A program made the position numbers and the translations under genes. Below, one piece after another: positions 9,047 to 16,446 of a DNA stretch of 38,264 nucleotides. Within the stretch, counting starts at the first letter, position 1; each line of letters begins with the position of its first letter. Below the pieces are notes generated by a model, which had not been told where the DNA came from, searched no databases, and saw only the letters and a program-made list of their open reading frames with translations. The stretch covers positions 1 through 38,264 of the forward strand of contig NZ_JAJIUJ010000067.1 of NCBI RefSeq assembly GCF_020880415.1, written 5' to 3'. The DNA comes from Xanthomonas euvesicatoria pv. euvesicatoria (GTDB taxonomy: Bacteria; Pseudomonadota; Gammaproteobacteria; Xanthomonadales; Xanthomonadaceae).

Positions 9047-9739
9047 CTATACCTCCAGCGCGTAGCCAAGGCCCCGGTGGGTGCGGATCGGGTCGGCCGG
9101 CACGCCGGCCAGGCGCAGCTTGCCGCGCAGCGTCTTGATATGGGTGTCGACGGTGCGGTCGGCACTGTCGGCGCTGGCGTCCCAACCGCGGTCCATCAGC
9201 TGCGCACGGCTCAGGATCGCACCGGGGCGCTGCAGCAACGCTGCCAGCAGCGCGTATTCGTAGCGTGTCAGCGGCAGCAGGGTCTCGCCATAGCGGATGC
9301 GGCTGCCCTCGCGGTCGATCGCAAACGCGCCGTGCGGCTGCCAGCCCGATTCGGCCGGCGCGCCGGCATGGCGTCGGCGCAGGCGCGCACGCACGCGCGC
9401 CACCAGCTCGCGCGGCGAGAACGGCTTGGCCATGTAATCGTCGGCGCCCAGCTCCAGGCCGAGCACGCGGTCGATCTCGTCGTTGCGCGCGGTCAGGAAG
9501 ATCACCGGCACCTGGCTGAAACTGCGCAACGTGCGGCACACCTCGAACCCGTTGATGTCCGGCAGGCCCACATCGAGGACCACCACATCGGCCGGATCGG
9601 CGCGCAGACGCGTCAGCGCATCGCGGCCCAGCAGGCAATGCTCAGGTGCATAGCCCTCGCTGCGTAGTGCGTAGAGCACGGTATCGGCAATGGCGGCTTC
9701 GTCTTCGACGACGAGCACGCGGGCGGCAGACTCGGACAT
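9047..9739 (-). CDS. creB: Response regulator CreB
   Basis: OmpR-family response regulator of 230 residues. The receiver has acidic residues E12-D13, phospho-acceptor Asp56 in VVVLDVGLPDINGFEVCR, a Thr in FLTARN and Lys in MAKPFSPREL. The winged-helix DNA-binding domain follows (LTRYEYALLAALLQRPGAILSR, then DRTVDTHIKTLRGKLR). DIDRVLGLELGADDYMAKPFSP-like order and GLPDINGFE are CreB hallmarks. It is 48 bp upstream of creC on the same strand. A second in-frame Met lies three codons upstream (MLRGMSE), so the exact start is slightly uncertain. No CreB-tag-like pair was seen in the 189-bp gap to rlmJ, so autoregulation is not evident. Confidence 0.93.
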   Translation of the reverse strand: MSESAARVLVVEDEAAIADTVLYALRSEGYAPEHCLLGRDALTRLRADPADVVVLDVGLPDINGFEVCRTLRSFSQVPVIFLTARNDEIDRVLGLELGADDYMAKPFSPRELVARVRARLRRRHAGAPAESGWQPHGAFAIDREGSRIRYGETLLPLTRYEYALLAALLQRPGAILSRAQLMDRGWDASADSADRTVDTHIKTLRGKLRLAGVPADPIRTHRGLGYALEV

Positions 9740-9916
9740 GCCGCGCAGCATACCGGCATGCGGGCACGGCCTACAGGTCGAGGTGATCCCCCATGGCGTG
9801 GCACGACGGGCGCACACGCCGCATTGCTCGCGGCATCGCGCGGCCTCTGGATGTCGCCACCGTGCGCTTGCGCTGCGTCGCCCGCAATGGGCGGCAACAA
9901 ATCGCGCCGCAGCCTC

Positions 9917-9922
9917 TACACT
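9917..9922 (+). promoter_or_regulatory. -10 box TACACT of rlmJ (leaderless)
   Basis: TACACT matches four of six bases of TATAAT and ends 6 bp before the rlmJ ATG. A transcript starting the usual 6-8 bases after the box would begin at or next to the A of ATG. No purine-rich ribosome site precedes the ATG, which supports a leaderless mRNA. The -35 is poor. Confidence 0.4.
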
Positions 9923-9928
9923 GCCGCG

Positions 9929-10837
9929 ATGAACTATCGCCACGCCTTCCATGCCGGCAACCATGCCGACGTGCTCAAGCACATCGCCCTGCTTGCCCTG
10001 ATCGACACCCTCAAGCGCAAGGACACCCCGTTCTTCGTGCTCGACACGCATGCCGGGCGCGGCCGCTACCAACTCGGGGGCGAAGAGAGCCGCAAGACCA
10101 ACGAGGCCGATGCCGGCGTGATGCGGCTGATGGCAGAGGCCAGCTTGCCCGAGGTGGTCGAGCGCTATCTGCGCGCGGTACAGGCCGACAACCAAGCCGT
10201 CGCCCGCCCCGCCACGCCCGGCCAGAAGCCCACCCGCCCGACCGCCGGCATCCAGCTCAACTACTACCCCGGCTCGCCGCTGCTGGCTGCGCAAGCACTG
10301 CGCGAGCAGGACCGCATGGCATGTTGCGAACTTCAGCCCGACGAAGCCGAGGCGCTCAAGGCCCTGTTCGCCAGGGACAGCCGGGTACGCGTGCACGCTG
10401 GCGACGGCTACGCGGCCATCCGCGCCTTCCTGCCGCCACGGGCTGGCGAAACCAAGATCGGCCGTGGGCTGGTGTTGATCGACCCGCCCTACGAATCGCA
10501 GGACGCCGAATACCCGCAGATCATCCATAGCGTGCGCGAAGCGTTGGCGCGCTGGCCGCAGGCGATCTGCATGGTGTGGTACCCGATCAAGCTGCGCCGC
10601 AGCCTGCAGCCGTTCATGCGCAAGGCCGCCGCGTTGCCGGCCAAGTCGGTGCTGGTCGCCGAGCTGCAGGTGCGCCCGGACGACTCGCCGCTGCGCCTGA
10701 CCGGCAGCGGGCTGCTGATCGTCAACGCGCCCTGGCAGTTCGACCAGATGCTGGCGCCGGCGTTGCCGGTGCTCAAGCAGCATCTGGGCGAGCCCGGCGC
10801 CTCGACCCGGCTGGAGTGGCTGCGCCAGGACGGCTGA
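9929..10837 (+). CDS. rlmJ: 23S rRNA (adenine(2030)-N6)-methyltransferase
   Basis: S-adenosylmethionine-dependent methyltransferase that modifies A2030 of 23S rRNA. The 302-residue protein begins with the family-specific MNYRHAFHAGNHADVLKH. A motif I equivalent is DTHAGRGRY near residue 43. The catalytic D/N-PP-Y motif is IDPPYE with Asp185. KPTRPTAG and YPGSPLLAAQALREQDRM are also typical. It is about 20 residues longer than the E. coli enzyme because of an inserted Pro/Thr-rich loop (ARPATPGQKPTRPTAG). It is divergent from creB across 189 bp. A TACACT -10 box just ahead of the start codon and the lack of a ribosome site point to leaderless expression. Confidence 0.95.
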   Translation: MNYRHAFHAGNHADVLKHIALLALIDTLKRKDTPFFVLDTHAGRGRYQLGGEESRKTNEADAGVMRLMAEASLPEVVERYLRAVQADNQAVARPATPGQKPTRPTAGIQLNYYPGSPLLAAQALREQDRMACCELQPDEAEALKALFARDSRVRVHAGDGYAAIRAFLPPRAGETKIGRGLVLIDPPYESQDAEYPQIIHSVREALARWPQAICMVWYPIKLRRSLQPFMRKAAALPAKSVLVAELQVRPDDSPLRLTGSGLLIVNAPWQFDQMLAPALPVLKQHLGEPGASTRLEWLRQDG

Positions 10838-10853
10838 GCCGGCAGGCGCGTTC

Positions 10854-10877
10854 GCCTACCCGTCGCGGTGGGTAGGC
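10854..10877. terminator. Stem-loop after rlmJ
   Basis: GCCTACCC and GGGTAGGC form a perfect 8-bp stem around an 8-base loop, 17 bp after the rlmJ stop codon. No T-run follows. It may stop transcription or protect the 3' end; the call rests on position and symmetry. Confidence 0.45.
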
Positions 10878-11172
10878 AGGCGGCAGCGCACCACGCGCAC
10901 CGCGTCGGCGGCATGGCAGGTGCCGCGAGCACCTCCAGCGCAGCGTAAACAAACGGGCGCTGCGCCGGATGCCCATGTCCCAGCAAGGCCGGGCCGGGCG
11001 ACCAATGCCGTCCGGCGGCCCCGCGGCGTCCACTCGGCTGCCACAGTGCGCGCCCCATCACGCTCACGACCGGCTCACGGCTCCGCTCGTTACAGTTGTG
11101 TGAGAAGCACTGCCACCTCCTGTCGGCCCCCGGCGGCACACCGGATTCATTCACGGTTGCGCGCCGGGCTGG

Positions 11173-11181
11173 TGCCAGAAT
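11173..11181 (+). promoter_or_regulatory. Candidate extended -10 (TGCCAGAAT) of GNAT gene
   Basis: TGC followed by CAGAAT resembles an extended -10 element (TGnTATAAT) with two mismatches in the hexamer. It ends 26 bp before the ATG at 11208 and leaves room for the AAGGA ribosome site. No good -35 is seen, which is acceptable for extended -10 promoters. Confidence 0.35.
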
Positions 11182-11207
11182 CTTCCGATCTTTAAGGAAC
11201 ACCGGTC

Positions 11208-11750
11208 ATGGCCATTCGCAATCGCATGCCTCCCTGGCATGAAAACTTCAGCCTGCCCAATGGCCGCACCCTTCTGCTTCGCCCGATCCGTCCCGAGGAT
11301 GGTCCGCCGCTGCAGGGAGCCTTCAGCCTGTTGGGACCGGAGGAAATTCGCGCGCGCTTTGTGCGCTCCTCCACCGAAATCACCCCGGAGATGGTGCAGC
11401 GCCTGACCCATCCCAACCCCAAGAGCGAGATCGTGCTGGTCGCCGCCGAGCAACTGCCGCCCGGCGAAGCGCTGGTCGGCGCGGTCGCGCGCGCCGCACT
11501 GGTGCCGGGCACCCGCCAGGCCGAATACACCATCCTGGTCAGCAGCTTCGTCGCCGGCCAGGGGCTGGGACGGCAGCTGATGCGCAAGTTGGTCAAGTGG
11601 GCACGGCGCAAGTACCTGGACTGCCTGTTCGGCGATGTGCTGCAAAGCAATGTGCCGATGCTGCAGTTGGCAGAATCGCTGGGCTTCAAGCCGCAGGCGC
11701 ATCCGGAGTCGCCGGAGCTGGTGCGGATGGTGTTGGAGCTGGATGCTTGA
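11208..11750 (+). CDS. GNAT family N-acetyltransferase (Pat-like domain)
   Basis: A 180-residue stand-alone GNAT protein. It opens with LRPIRPEDGPPLQGAFSLLGPEEIRARF, the strand-helix pattern found in the acetyltransferase domain of Pat-type protein lysine acetyltransferases. Motif A is VSSFVAGQGLGRQLMRKLVKWARR (AGQGLG) near residues 108-128. The ending DVLQSNVPMLQLAESLGF is also typical of that group. The cyclic-nucleotide or CoA-ligase domains of larger Pat proteins are absent. The ATG is preceded by AAGGA at 7-11 bases. The substrate, protein or small molecule, is not determinable. It stands alone between rlmJ and mfd. Confidence 0.9.
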   Translation: MAIRNRMPPWHENFSLPNGRTLLLRPIRPEDGPPLQGAFSLLGPEEIRARFVRSSTEITPEMVQRLTHPNPKSEIVLVAAEQLPPGEALVGAVARAALVPGTRQAEYTILVSSFVAGQGLGRQLMRKLVKWARRKYLDCLFGDVLQSNVPMLQLAESLGFKPQAHPESPELVRMVLELDA

Positions 11751-11756
11751 GGGGCC

Positions 11757-11784
11757 GGGAATGGAGAATTGGGAATGGGGAATC
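11757..11784 (+). repeat. Two tandem 14-bp GGGAATGG-type units
   Basis: GGGAATGGAGAATT is followed directly by GGGAATGGGGAATC; 12 of 14 bases agree. Such GGGAATGGGGAATCGG strings are scattered in xanthomonad intergenic regions (from memory). A related inverted copy may lie at 34096-34117. Confidence 0.6.
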
Positions 11785-11899
11785 GGTTTAAAGCGGGTGA
11801 GTTTTCGCCTGGTTGCAAGTCCCTTGCCTGCACACCCTCGCATGACACGCTGCAAGTACGTTTTCGTACGTGCAACGAACCGCTCTCATTTGGCCGCTA

Positions 11900-11922
11900 G
11901 CCAACTCTATTGTGCGGTGTCC
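11900..11922 (+). repeat. 23-bp segment shared with 38240-38262
   Basis: The two segments agree at 18 of 23 positions, including an unbroken GTGCGGTGTCC. Here it is followed by 80 bp with a CCCATGGATGGG hairpin. It may be the end of a dispersed repeat or of an old mobile element. The second copy runs into the window edge. Confidence 0.4.
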
Positions 11923-12145
11923 GAGCCGATTCTGGGACCGTTGGCGGCATGGACGCGGCCATCCAACCCCCATGGATGGGTTCACGGCGTGTCCGGCAAG
12001 CGGTAAGGGCACCGCGCAATCGACCAGTACCGCGGCTTTGTGCTTCCTGAACTCGCGCCGCGCTTACGTCACGCCAGTCCCCCCAAGGTCAGCCTGCGCG
12101 CCCCACCGCCTTTCACACCAGATGGACCGGCCGCAGCGGGGGCTC

Positions 12146-12154
12146 TGATAAAAT
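12146..12154 (+). promoter_or_regulatory. Extended -10 box TGATAAAAT of mfd (leaderless)
   Basis: TG, one base, then TAAAAT matches the extended -10 consensus with one mismatch. It ends 9 bp before the mfd ATG, so a start of transcription 6-8 bases downstream would leave a leader of about 0-3 bases. No ribosome site is present in the GCCGGCTG before ATG. Confidence 0.5.
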
Positions 12155-12163
12155 CGCCGGCTG

Positions 12164-15100
12164 ATGCCGTCGCCTACCTTCCCCTCCCCGCCGCTGCCCA
12201 AGTCTGGCCAGCTCCGCGCCTACTGGCGCGCTCCGTCCTCTCCGACTGCGCTGGCCTGGTCGATTGCGCGGGCAGCCGAAGCGCATGCCGGCCCGTTGCT
12301 GGTCATCGCACGCGATAACCAGAGCGCGCACCAGATCGAAGCCGATCTGCACGCCTTGCTCAGCGAACAGGCGGCGCTGCCGGTGGTGCCGTTTCCCGAT
12401 TGGGAAACCCTGCCCTACGACCAGTTCAGCCCGCATCCGGAAATCATCAGCCAGCGGCTGGCCGCCCTGCACCGCCTGCCCGGCCTGACCCGCGGCGTGG
12501 TGATCGTGCCGGTGCAGACCTTGCTGCAGCAGCTGGCGCCGCTGAGCTACATCGTCGGCGGCAGCTTCGATCTCACCGTTGGCCAGCGGCTGGATCTGGA
12601 TGCGGAAAAGCGTCGCCTGGAAAGCGCCGGCTACCGCAATGTGCCGCAGGTGATGGACCCGGGCGATTTCGCGGTGCGCGGGGGCCTGCTGGACGTGTTT
12701 CCGATGGGCGCGGACACGCCATTGCGCGTCGAGCTGCTGGATGAGGACATCGATTCGATCCGCGTGTTCGACCCGGAATCGCAGCGCTCGCTGGACAAGG
12801 TGGACGCGGTCAAGATGCTGCCGGGCCGCGAAGTGCCGATGGACGATGCCAGCGTGGAGCGCGTGCTGGCCTGCCTGCGCGAACGCTTCGACGTGGATAC
12901 CCGGCGCAGCGCGCTGTACCAGGACCTGAAATCCGGGCTGGCGCCATCGGGCATCGAGTATTACCTGCCGATGTGCTTCGCCAAGACCGCAACGCTGTTC
13001 GATTACCTGGACAAGCGCGTGCTGCCGGTGATCGCCACCGGCGTGTCCAACGCCGCCGACGCCTTCTGGGCCCAGGCGCAGAACCGCTACGAACAGCGCC
13101 GCCACGATGTGGAGCGCCCGCTGCTGCCGCCGGACGAGCTATACCAATCGCCGGATGCACTGCGCGAGCGGCTCAACAAGCTGGCGCGTATCGAAGTATG
13201 GGCCAGCGATCATGCGCGCATCGATGAGGCCGCCCCGCTCGGCGACCAACCGTTGCCGCCGCTGCCGGTGGCCGCAAAGGACGCGCCGGCCGGCCAGGCG
13301 CTGGCGACGTTCCTGAGCCATTATCCGGGCCGCGTGCTGATCGCTGCCGATTCGGCCGGCCGCCGCGAAGCCTTGATGGAAGTGCTGGCCGCCGCGCAGT
13401 TGAAACCGGAGCTGGTCGCCGATGTGCCGGCGTTCCTGGCGGGCACGCTGCGTTTTGCCATCACCGTGGCGCCGCTGGAGGACGGCTTTGCGCTGGATCA
13501 ACCGCAGATTGCGCTGCTGACCGAGCGCCAGCTGTTCCCGGAGCGGGCCAATCAGCCGCGCCGCACGCGTCGGGTCGGACGCGAGCCGGAAGCGATCATC
13601 CGCGACCTGGGCGAACTGTCCGAAGGCGCGCCGATTGTGCACGAGGATCACGGCGTGGGCCGTTACCGCGGGCTGATCGTGCTCGATGCCGGCGGCATGC
13701 CCGGCGAGTTCCTGGAAATCGAATACGCCAAGGGCGACCGGCTCTATGTGCCGGTGGCGCAGTTGCACCTGATCAGCCGTTATTCCGGCGCCTCGGCCGA
13801 GACCGCGCCGCTGCATTCGCTGGGCGGCGAGCAATGGACCCGTGCCAAGCGCAAGGCTGCCGAGAAGGTGCGCGACGTGGCCGCCGAACTGCTGGAGATC
13901 CAGGCACGTCGCCGTGCACGCGCCGGCCTGGCGTTGCAGGTGGACCGCGCAATGTATGAGCCGTTCGCGGCCGGATTTCCGTTCGAGGAAACCGGCGACC
14001 AGTTGGCCGCCATCGATGCGACGCTGCGCGATCTGGGCAGCAGCCAACCGATGGACCGCGTGGTGTGCGGCGACGTGGGCTTCGGCAAGACCGAGGTTGC
14101 GGTGCGTGCGGCGTTTGCCGCCGCCAGCGCCGGCAAACAGGTCGCCGTGCTGGTGCCGACCACATTGCTGGCCGAACAGCACTACCGCAATTTCCGCGAC
14201 CGCTTCGCCGATTACCCGATGAAGGTGGAAGTGCTGTCGCGCTTCAAGAGCACCAAGGAAATCAAGGCCGAACTGGAAAAGGTCGCCAGCGGCGAGATCG
14301 ACGTGATCATCGGCACGCACCGCTTGTTGCAGCCGGATGTGAAGTTCAAGGATCTCGGCCTGGTCGTGGTCGACGAAGAACAGCGCTTCGGCGTGCGCCA
14401 GAAGGAAGCGCTCAAGGCGATGCGTGCCAATGTGCATCTGCTCACGCTCACCGCCACGCCCATCCCGCGCACGCTCAACATGGCCATGGCCGGCCTGCGC
14501 GATCTGTCGATCATCGCCACCCCGCCGCCGAACCGCCTGGCGGTGCAGACCTTCATTACTGCCTGGGACAACACGCTGCTGCGCGAAGCCTTCCAGCGCG
14601 AACTCAGTCGCGGTGGTCAGCTGTATTTCCTGCATAACGATGTGGAAAGCATCGTGCGCATGCAGCGCGATCTGTCGGAACTGGTGCCGGAAGCGCGCAT
14701 CGGTATCGCGCATGGGCAGATGCCCGAGCGCGAGCTGGAACGGGTGATGCTGGATTTCCAGAAGCAGCGCTTCAACGTGTTGCTGTCGACCACGATCATC
14801 GAATCGGGCATCGACATTCCCAATGCCAACACCATCATCATCAACCGCGCCGACCGCTTTGGCCTGGCGCAGTTGCACCAGTTGCGCGGCCGCGTGGGTC
14901 GCTCGCATCACCGCGCCTACGCGTACCTGGTGGTGCCGGATCGCCGCTCGATGACCTCCGATGCGGAAAAGCGCCTGGAAGCGATTGCCTCGATGGACGA
15001 GCTCGGCGCCGGCTTCACCCTGGCCACGCACGACCTGGAAATCCGCGGCGCCGGCGAATTGCTGGGCGAAGACCAGAGCGGCCAGATGGCCGAGGTCGGT

Positions 15101-15628
15101 TTCAGCCTCTACACCGAACTGCTCGAGCGCGCAGTGCGCAGCATCCGCCAGGGCAAGCTGCCTGACCTGGATGCCGGCGAAGAAGTGCGCGGTGCCGACG
15201 TCGAACTGCACGTGGCCTCGCTGATTCCCGAGGATTATCTGCCCGACGTGCACACGCGCCTGACCTTGTACAAGCGCATTTCCAGCGCACGCGACCCCGA
15301 TGCGCTGCGCGAACTGCAGGTGGAGATGATCGACCGCTTCGGTCTGCTGCCGGACCCGGTCAAGCATCTGTTTGCCATCGCCGAGCTCAAGCTGCAGGCC
15401 AATGCGTTGGGCGTGCGCAAGCTGGACCTGGGCGAAAACGGCGGGCGGCTGGTGTTCGAGGCCAAGCCGGCGATCGACCCGATGACCATCATCCAGATGA
15501 TCCAGAAACAGCCGAAGATCTACACGATGGATGGCCCGGACAAGTTGCGCATCAAACTGCCGATGCCCGAAGGCGCCGACCGTTTCAATGCGGCACGCGG
15601 CCTGTTGGCGGCATTGTCACCGGGCTGA
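12164..15628 (+). CDS. mfd: Transcription-repair coupling factor Mfd
   Basis: Large ATP-dependent translocase (1154 residues, normal length) that removes RNA polymerase stalled at DNA lesions and recruits UvrA. The N-terminal UvrB-like module starts at once (FPDWETLPYDQFSPHPEIISQRL, residues about 80-103). The RNA polymerase interaction domain follows near 470-550 (VHEDHGVGRYRGL). Helicase motifs are clear: Walker A GDVGFGKTE at 636-644, DEEQRFGV at 737-744, LTATPIPRTL, and ESGIDIPNANTIIINRADRFGLAQLHQLRGRVGRS. The C-terminal UvrA-masking domain ends after KLRIKLPMPEG. The chosen Met gives the usual N-terminus. Expression is probably leaderless, as judged from the -10 box 9 bp upstream. A strong hairpin follows 50 bp after the stop. 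Confidence 0.98.
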   Translation: MPSPTFPSPPLPKSGQLRAYWRAPSSPTALAWSIARAAEAHAGPLLVIARDNQSAHQIEADLHALLSEQAALPVVPFPDWETLPYDQFSPHPEIISQRLAALHRLPGLTRGVVIVPVQTLLQQLAPLSYIVGGSFDLTVGQRLDLDAEKRRLESAGYRNVPQVMDPGDFAVRGGLLDVFPMGADTPLRVELLDEDIDSIRVFDPESQRSLDKVDAVKMLPGREVPMDDASVERVLACLRERFDVDTRRSALYQDLKSGLAPSGIEYYLPMCFAKTATLFDYLDKRVLPVIATGVSNAADAFWAQAQNRYEQRRHDVERPLLPPDELYQSPDALRERLNKLARIEVWASDHARIDEAAPLGDQPLPPLPVAAKDAPAGQALATFLSHYPGRVLIAADSAGRREALMEVLAAAQLKPELVADVPAFLAGTLRFAITVAPLEDGFALDQPQIALLTERQLFPERANQPRRTRRVGREPEAIIRDLGELSEGAPIVHEDHGVGRYRGLIVLDAGGMPGEFLEIEYAKGDRLYVPVAQLHLISRYSGASAETAPLHSLGGEQWTRAKRKAAEKVRDVAAELLEIQARRRARAGLALQVDRAMYEPFAAGFPFEETGDQLAAIDATLRDLGSSQPMDRVVCGDVGFGKTEVAVRAAFAAASAGKQVAVLVPTTLLAEQHYRNFRDRFADYPMKVEVLSRFKSTKEIKAELEKVASGEIDVIIGTHRLLQPDVKFKDLGLVVVDEEQRFGVRQKEALKAMRANVHLLTLTATPIPRTLNMAMAGLRDLSIIATPPPNRLAVQTFITAWDNTLLREAFQRELSRGGQLYFLHNDVESIVRMQRDLSELVPEARIGIAHGQMPERELERVMLDFQKQRFNVLLSTTIIESGIDIPNANTIIINRADRFGLAQLHQLRGRVGRSHHRAYAYLVVPDRRSMTSDAEKRLEAIASMDELGAGFTLATHDLEIRGAGELLGEDQSGQMAEVGFSLYTELLERAVRSIRQGKLPDLDAGEEVRGADVELHVASLIPEDYLPDVHTRLTLYKRISSARDPDALRELQVEMIDRFGLLPDPVKHLFAIAELKLQANALGVRKLDLGENGGRLVFEAKPAIDPMTIIQMIQKQPKIYTMDGPDKLRIKLPMPEGADRFNAARGLLAALSPG

Positions 15629-15680
15629 AGCGCTGCGGCGCCGGCAAGCGGCGACCGCACCGAGCACGATCACCACGTAT

Positions 15681-15724
15681 AAAACGCGACCAGGCAGGCG
15701 GGCAATCCACCGCCTGGTCGCATT
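15681..15724. terminator. Terminator after mfd
   Basis: GCGACCAGGC (15686-15695) pairs perfectly with GCCTGGTCGC (15712-15721). AAAA precedes the stem and ATTT follows it, so it could act in both directions. The loop is 16 bases and can pair further inside. Position between mfd and the chemosensory operon fits. Confidence 0.7.
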
Positions 15725-15960
15725 TGCCCGTCATGACTACCGCAGCACGCGCGCCGCGCATCCGGTTTGGATAAAAGCGCCCGCCGGTGCTTCACGCGCG
15801 CGAAGCCGGGGCGTCACCTGCAACGCCGTGCCGGAACGGGGCGAACTGTCCGACGGGACAGGCTCGAACAGTCCCCCTGAGCCTGCTTCCGACAAAGCTG
15901 AGCAATTAATCCACAGGCGGTGACGGGTTTCGCAAATCCGTCATTGCGCTGAATTTTGCC

Positions 15961-15986
15961 TAAATATTTCCAAAAGGCGCCGATAC
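15961..15986 (+). promoter_or_regulatory. Sigma-28 (FliA)-type promoter of the che operon
   Basis: TAAA at 15961-15964 and GCCGATAC at 15979-15986 match the FliA consensus TAAA-N15-GCCGATAA with a 14-base spacer and one mismatch in the -10. The predicted transcript starts near 15993, leaving a leader of about 105 bases to the STAS gene. The site would tie this operon to the flagellar regulatory cascade. Confidence 0.65.
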
Positions 15987-16098
15987 CTGCATAGACCGGC
16001 ATGGCCCGTGTGCAGCGCTGCTCACACCCGTCCAGGCCGTTGCGACCTTCCCAGGCCATGGTACGCACCCGTGCGCCATCGCACCGCTTGAGGCACCA

Positions 16099-16428
16099 AT
16101 GAACACGCCACTGTCCGATCTACCCGCGCCGCTGACCCTTGCCCTGGAGGGCGAGATGACCATTCGTCGCGCGGCCGAGCTCAAGCCGTTGCTGCAGCCG
16201 GCCTTGCTGCATCCGGGTGGATTGCATCTGGACCTGGCCGCCGTCAGCGAGATCGATACCACCGGCCTGCAATTGTTGCTGGCCACCAAGCAGGCGATCC
16301 AGGCCGATGGCCGGCCGTTTTCGTTGACCGATTCCAGCCGTGCGGTGGTCGATGTCATCGAGCTGCTCGGCCTGCTCGAGGCCCTGTACCCGCATGCGGT
16401 TGCAGGCCTGGGCGAACGAATTCACTAA
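16099..16428 (+). CDS. STAS domain protein (anti-sigma factor antagonist-like)
   Basis: A 109-residue single STAS domain, the fold of SpoIIAA-type antagonists. LTLALEGEMTIRRAAELKPLL is the first strand and helix, and HLDLAAVSEIDTTGLQLLLATKQA carries the loop that is phosphorylated in the family, here with Thr54-Thr55 in place of the usual Ser. It is the first gene of the operon, 18 bp before cheA, and is led by the sigma-28-like promoter. No serine kinase of the SpoIIAB type lies in the window. Its role may be to tune the CheA complex or a distant partner-switch; this is inference. STAS genes next to cheA are known in several alternative chemosensory clusters. Confidence 0.9.
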   Translation: MNTPLSDLPAPLTLALEGEMTIRRAAELKPLLQPALLHPGGLHLDLAAVSEIDTTGLQLLLATKQAIQADGRPFSLTDSSRAVVDVIELLGLLEALYPHAVAGLGERIH

Positions 16429-16446
16429 CGGACTGGTGACGCGCGC

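Larger units (their letters stand above)
10838..11207. other. Intergenic region rlmJ to GNAT gene
   Basis: This 370-bp gap contains the rlmJ stem-loop at its left end and a candidate extended -10 box near its right end. Frames within it show no ribosome site or family features and look like chance openings in GC-rich DNA. Confidence 0.55.
11751..12163. other. Repeat-bearing intergenic region before mfd
   Basis: A 413-bp gap without a believable gene. It holds a tandem GGGAATGG-type repeat, a GTGCGGTGTCC-containing segment that is also found at the right end of the window, a hairpin-forming CCCATGGATGGG segment, and the mfd -10 box. The density of repeats suggests an old insertion hot spot. 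Confidence 0.55.
15629..16098. other. Intergenic region and leader of the chemosensory operon
   Basis: This 470-bp gap holds the mfd terminator on the left and a sigma-28-like promoter on the right. A small inverted repeat (CTGTCC...GGACAG) lies near 15850. I looked for a GEMM cyclic-di-GMP riboswitch because of the downstream genes and saw no convincing match. No gene is evident. Confidence 0.55.

Noticed and set aside
11151..11875. Minus-strand frames over the GNAT gene at 11208
   Set aside because: The + strand frame has a clear acetyltransferase motif and a ribosome site; the antisense peptides do not.
13139..15367. A 742-codon minus-strand frame inside mfd
   Set aside because: Mfd motifs are complete on the + strand, and the antisense peptide has no known domain.
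15629..16098. GEMM cyclic-di-GMP riboswitch in the leader of the che operon
   Set aside because: The conserved core of that riboswitch was not found; only a small unrelated inverted repeat is present.
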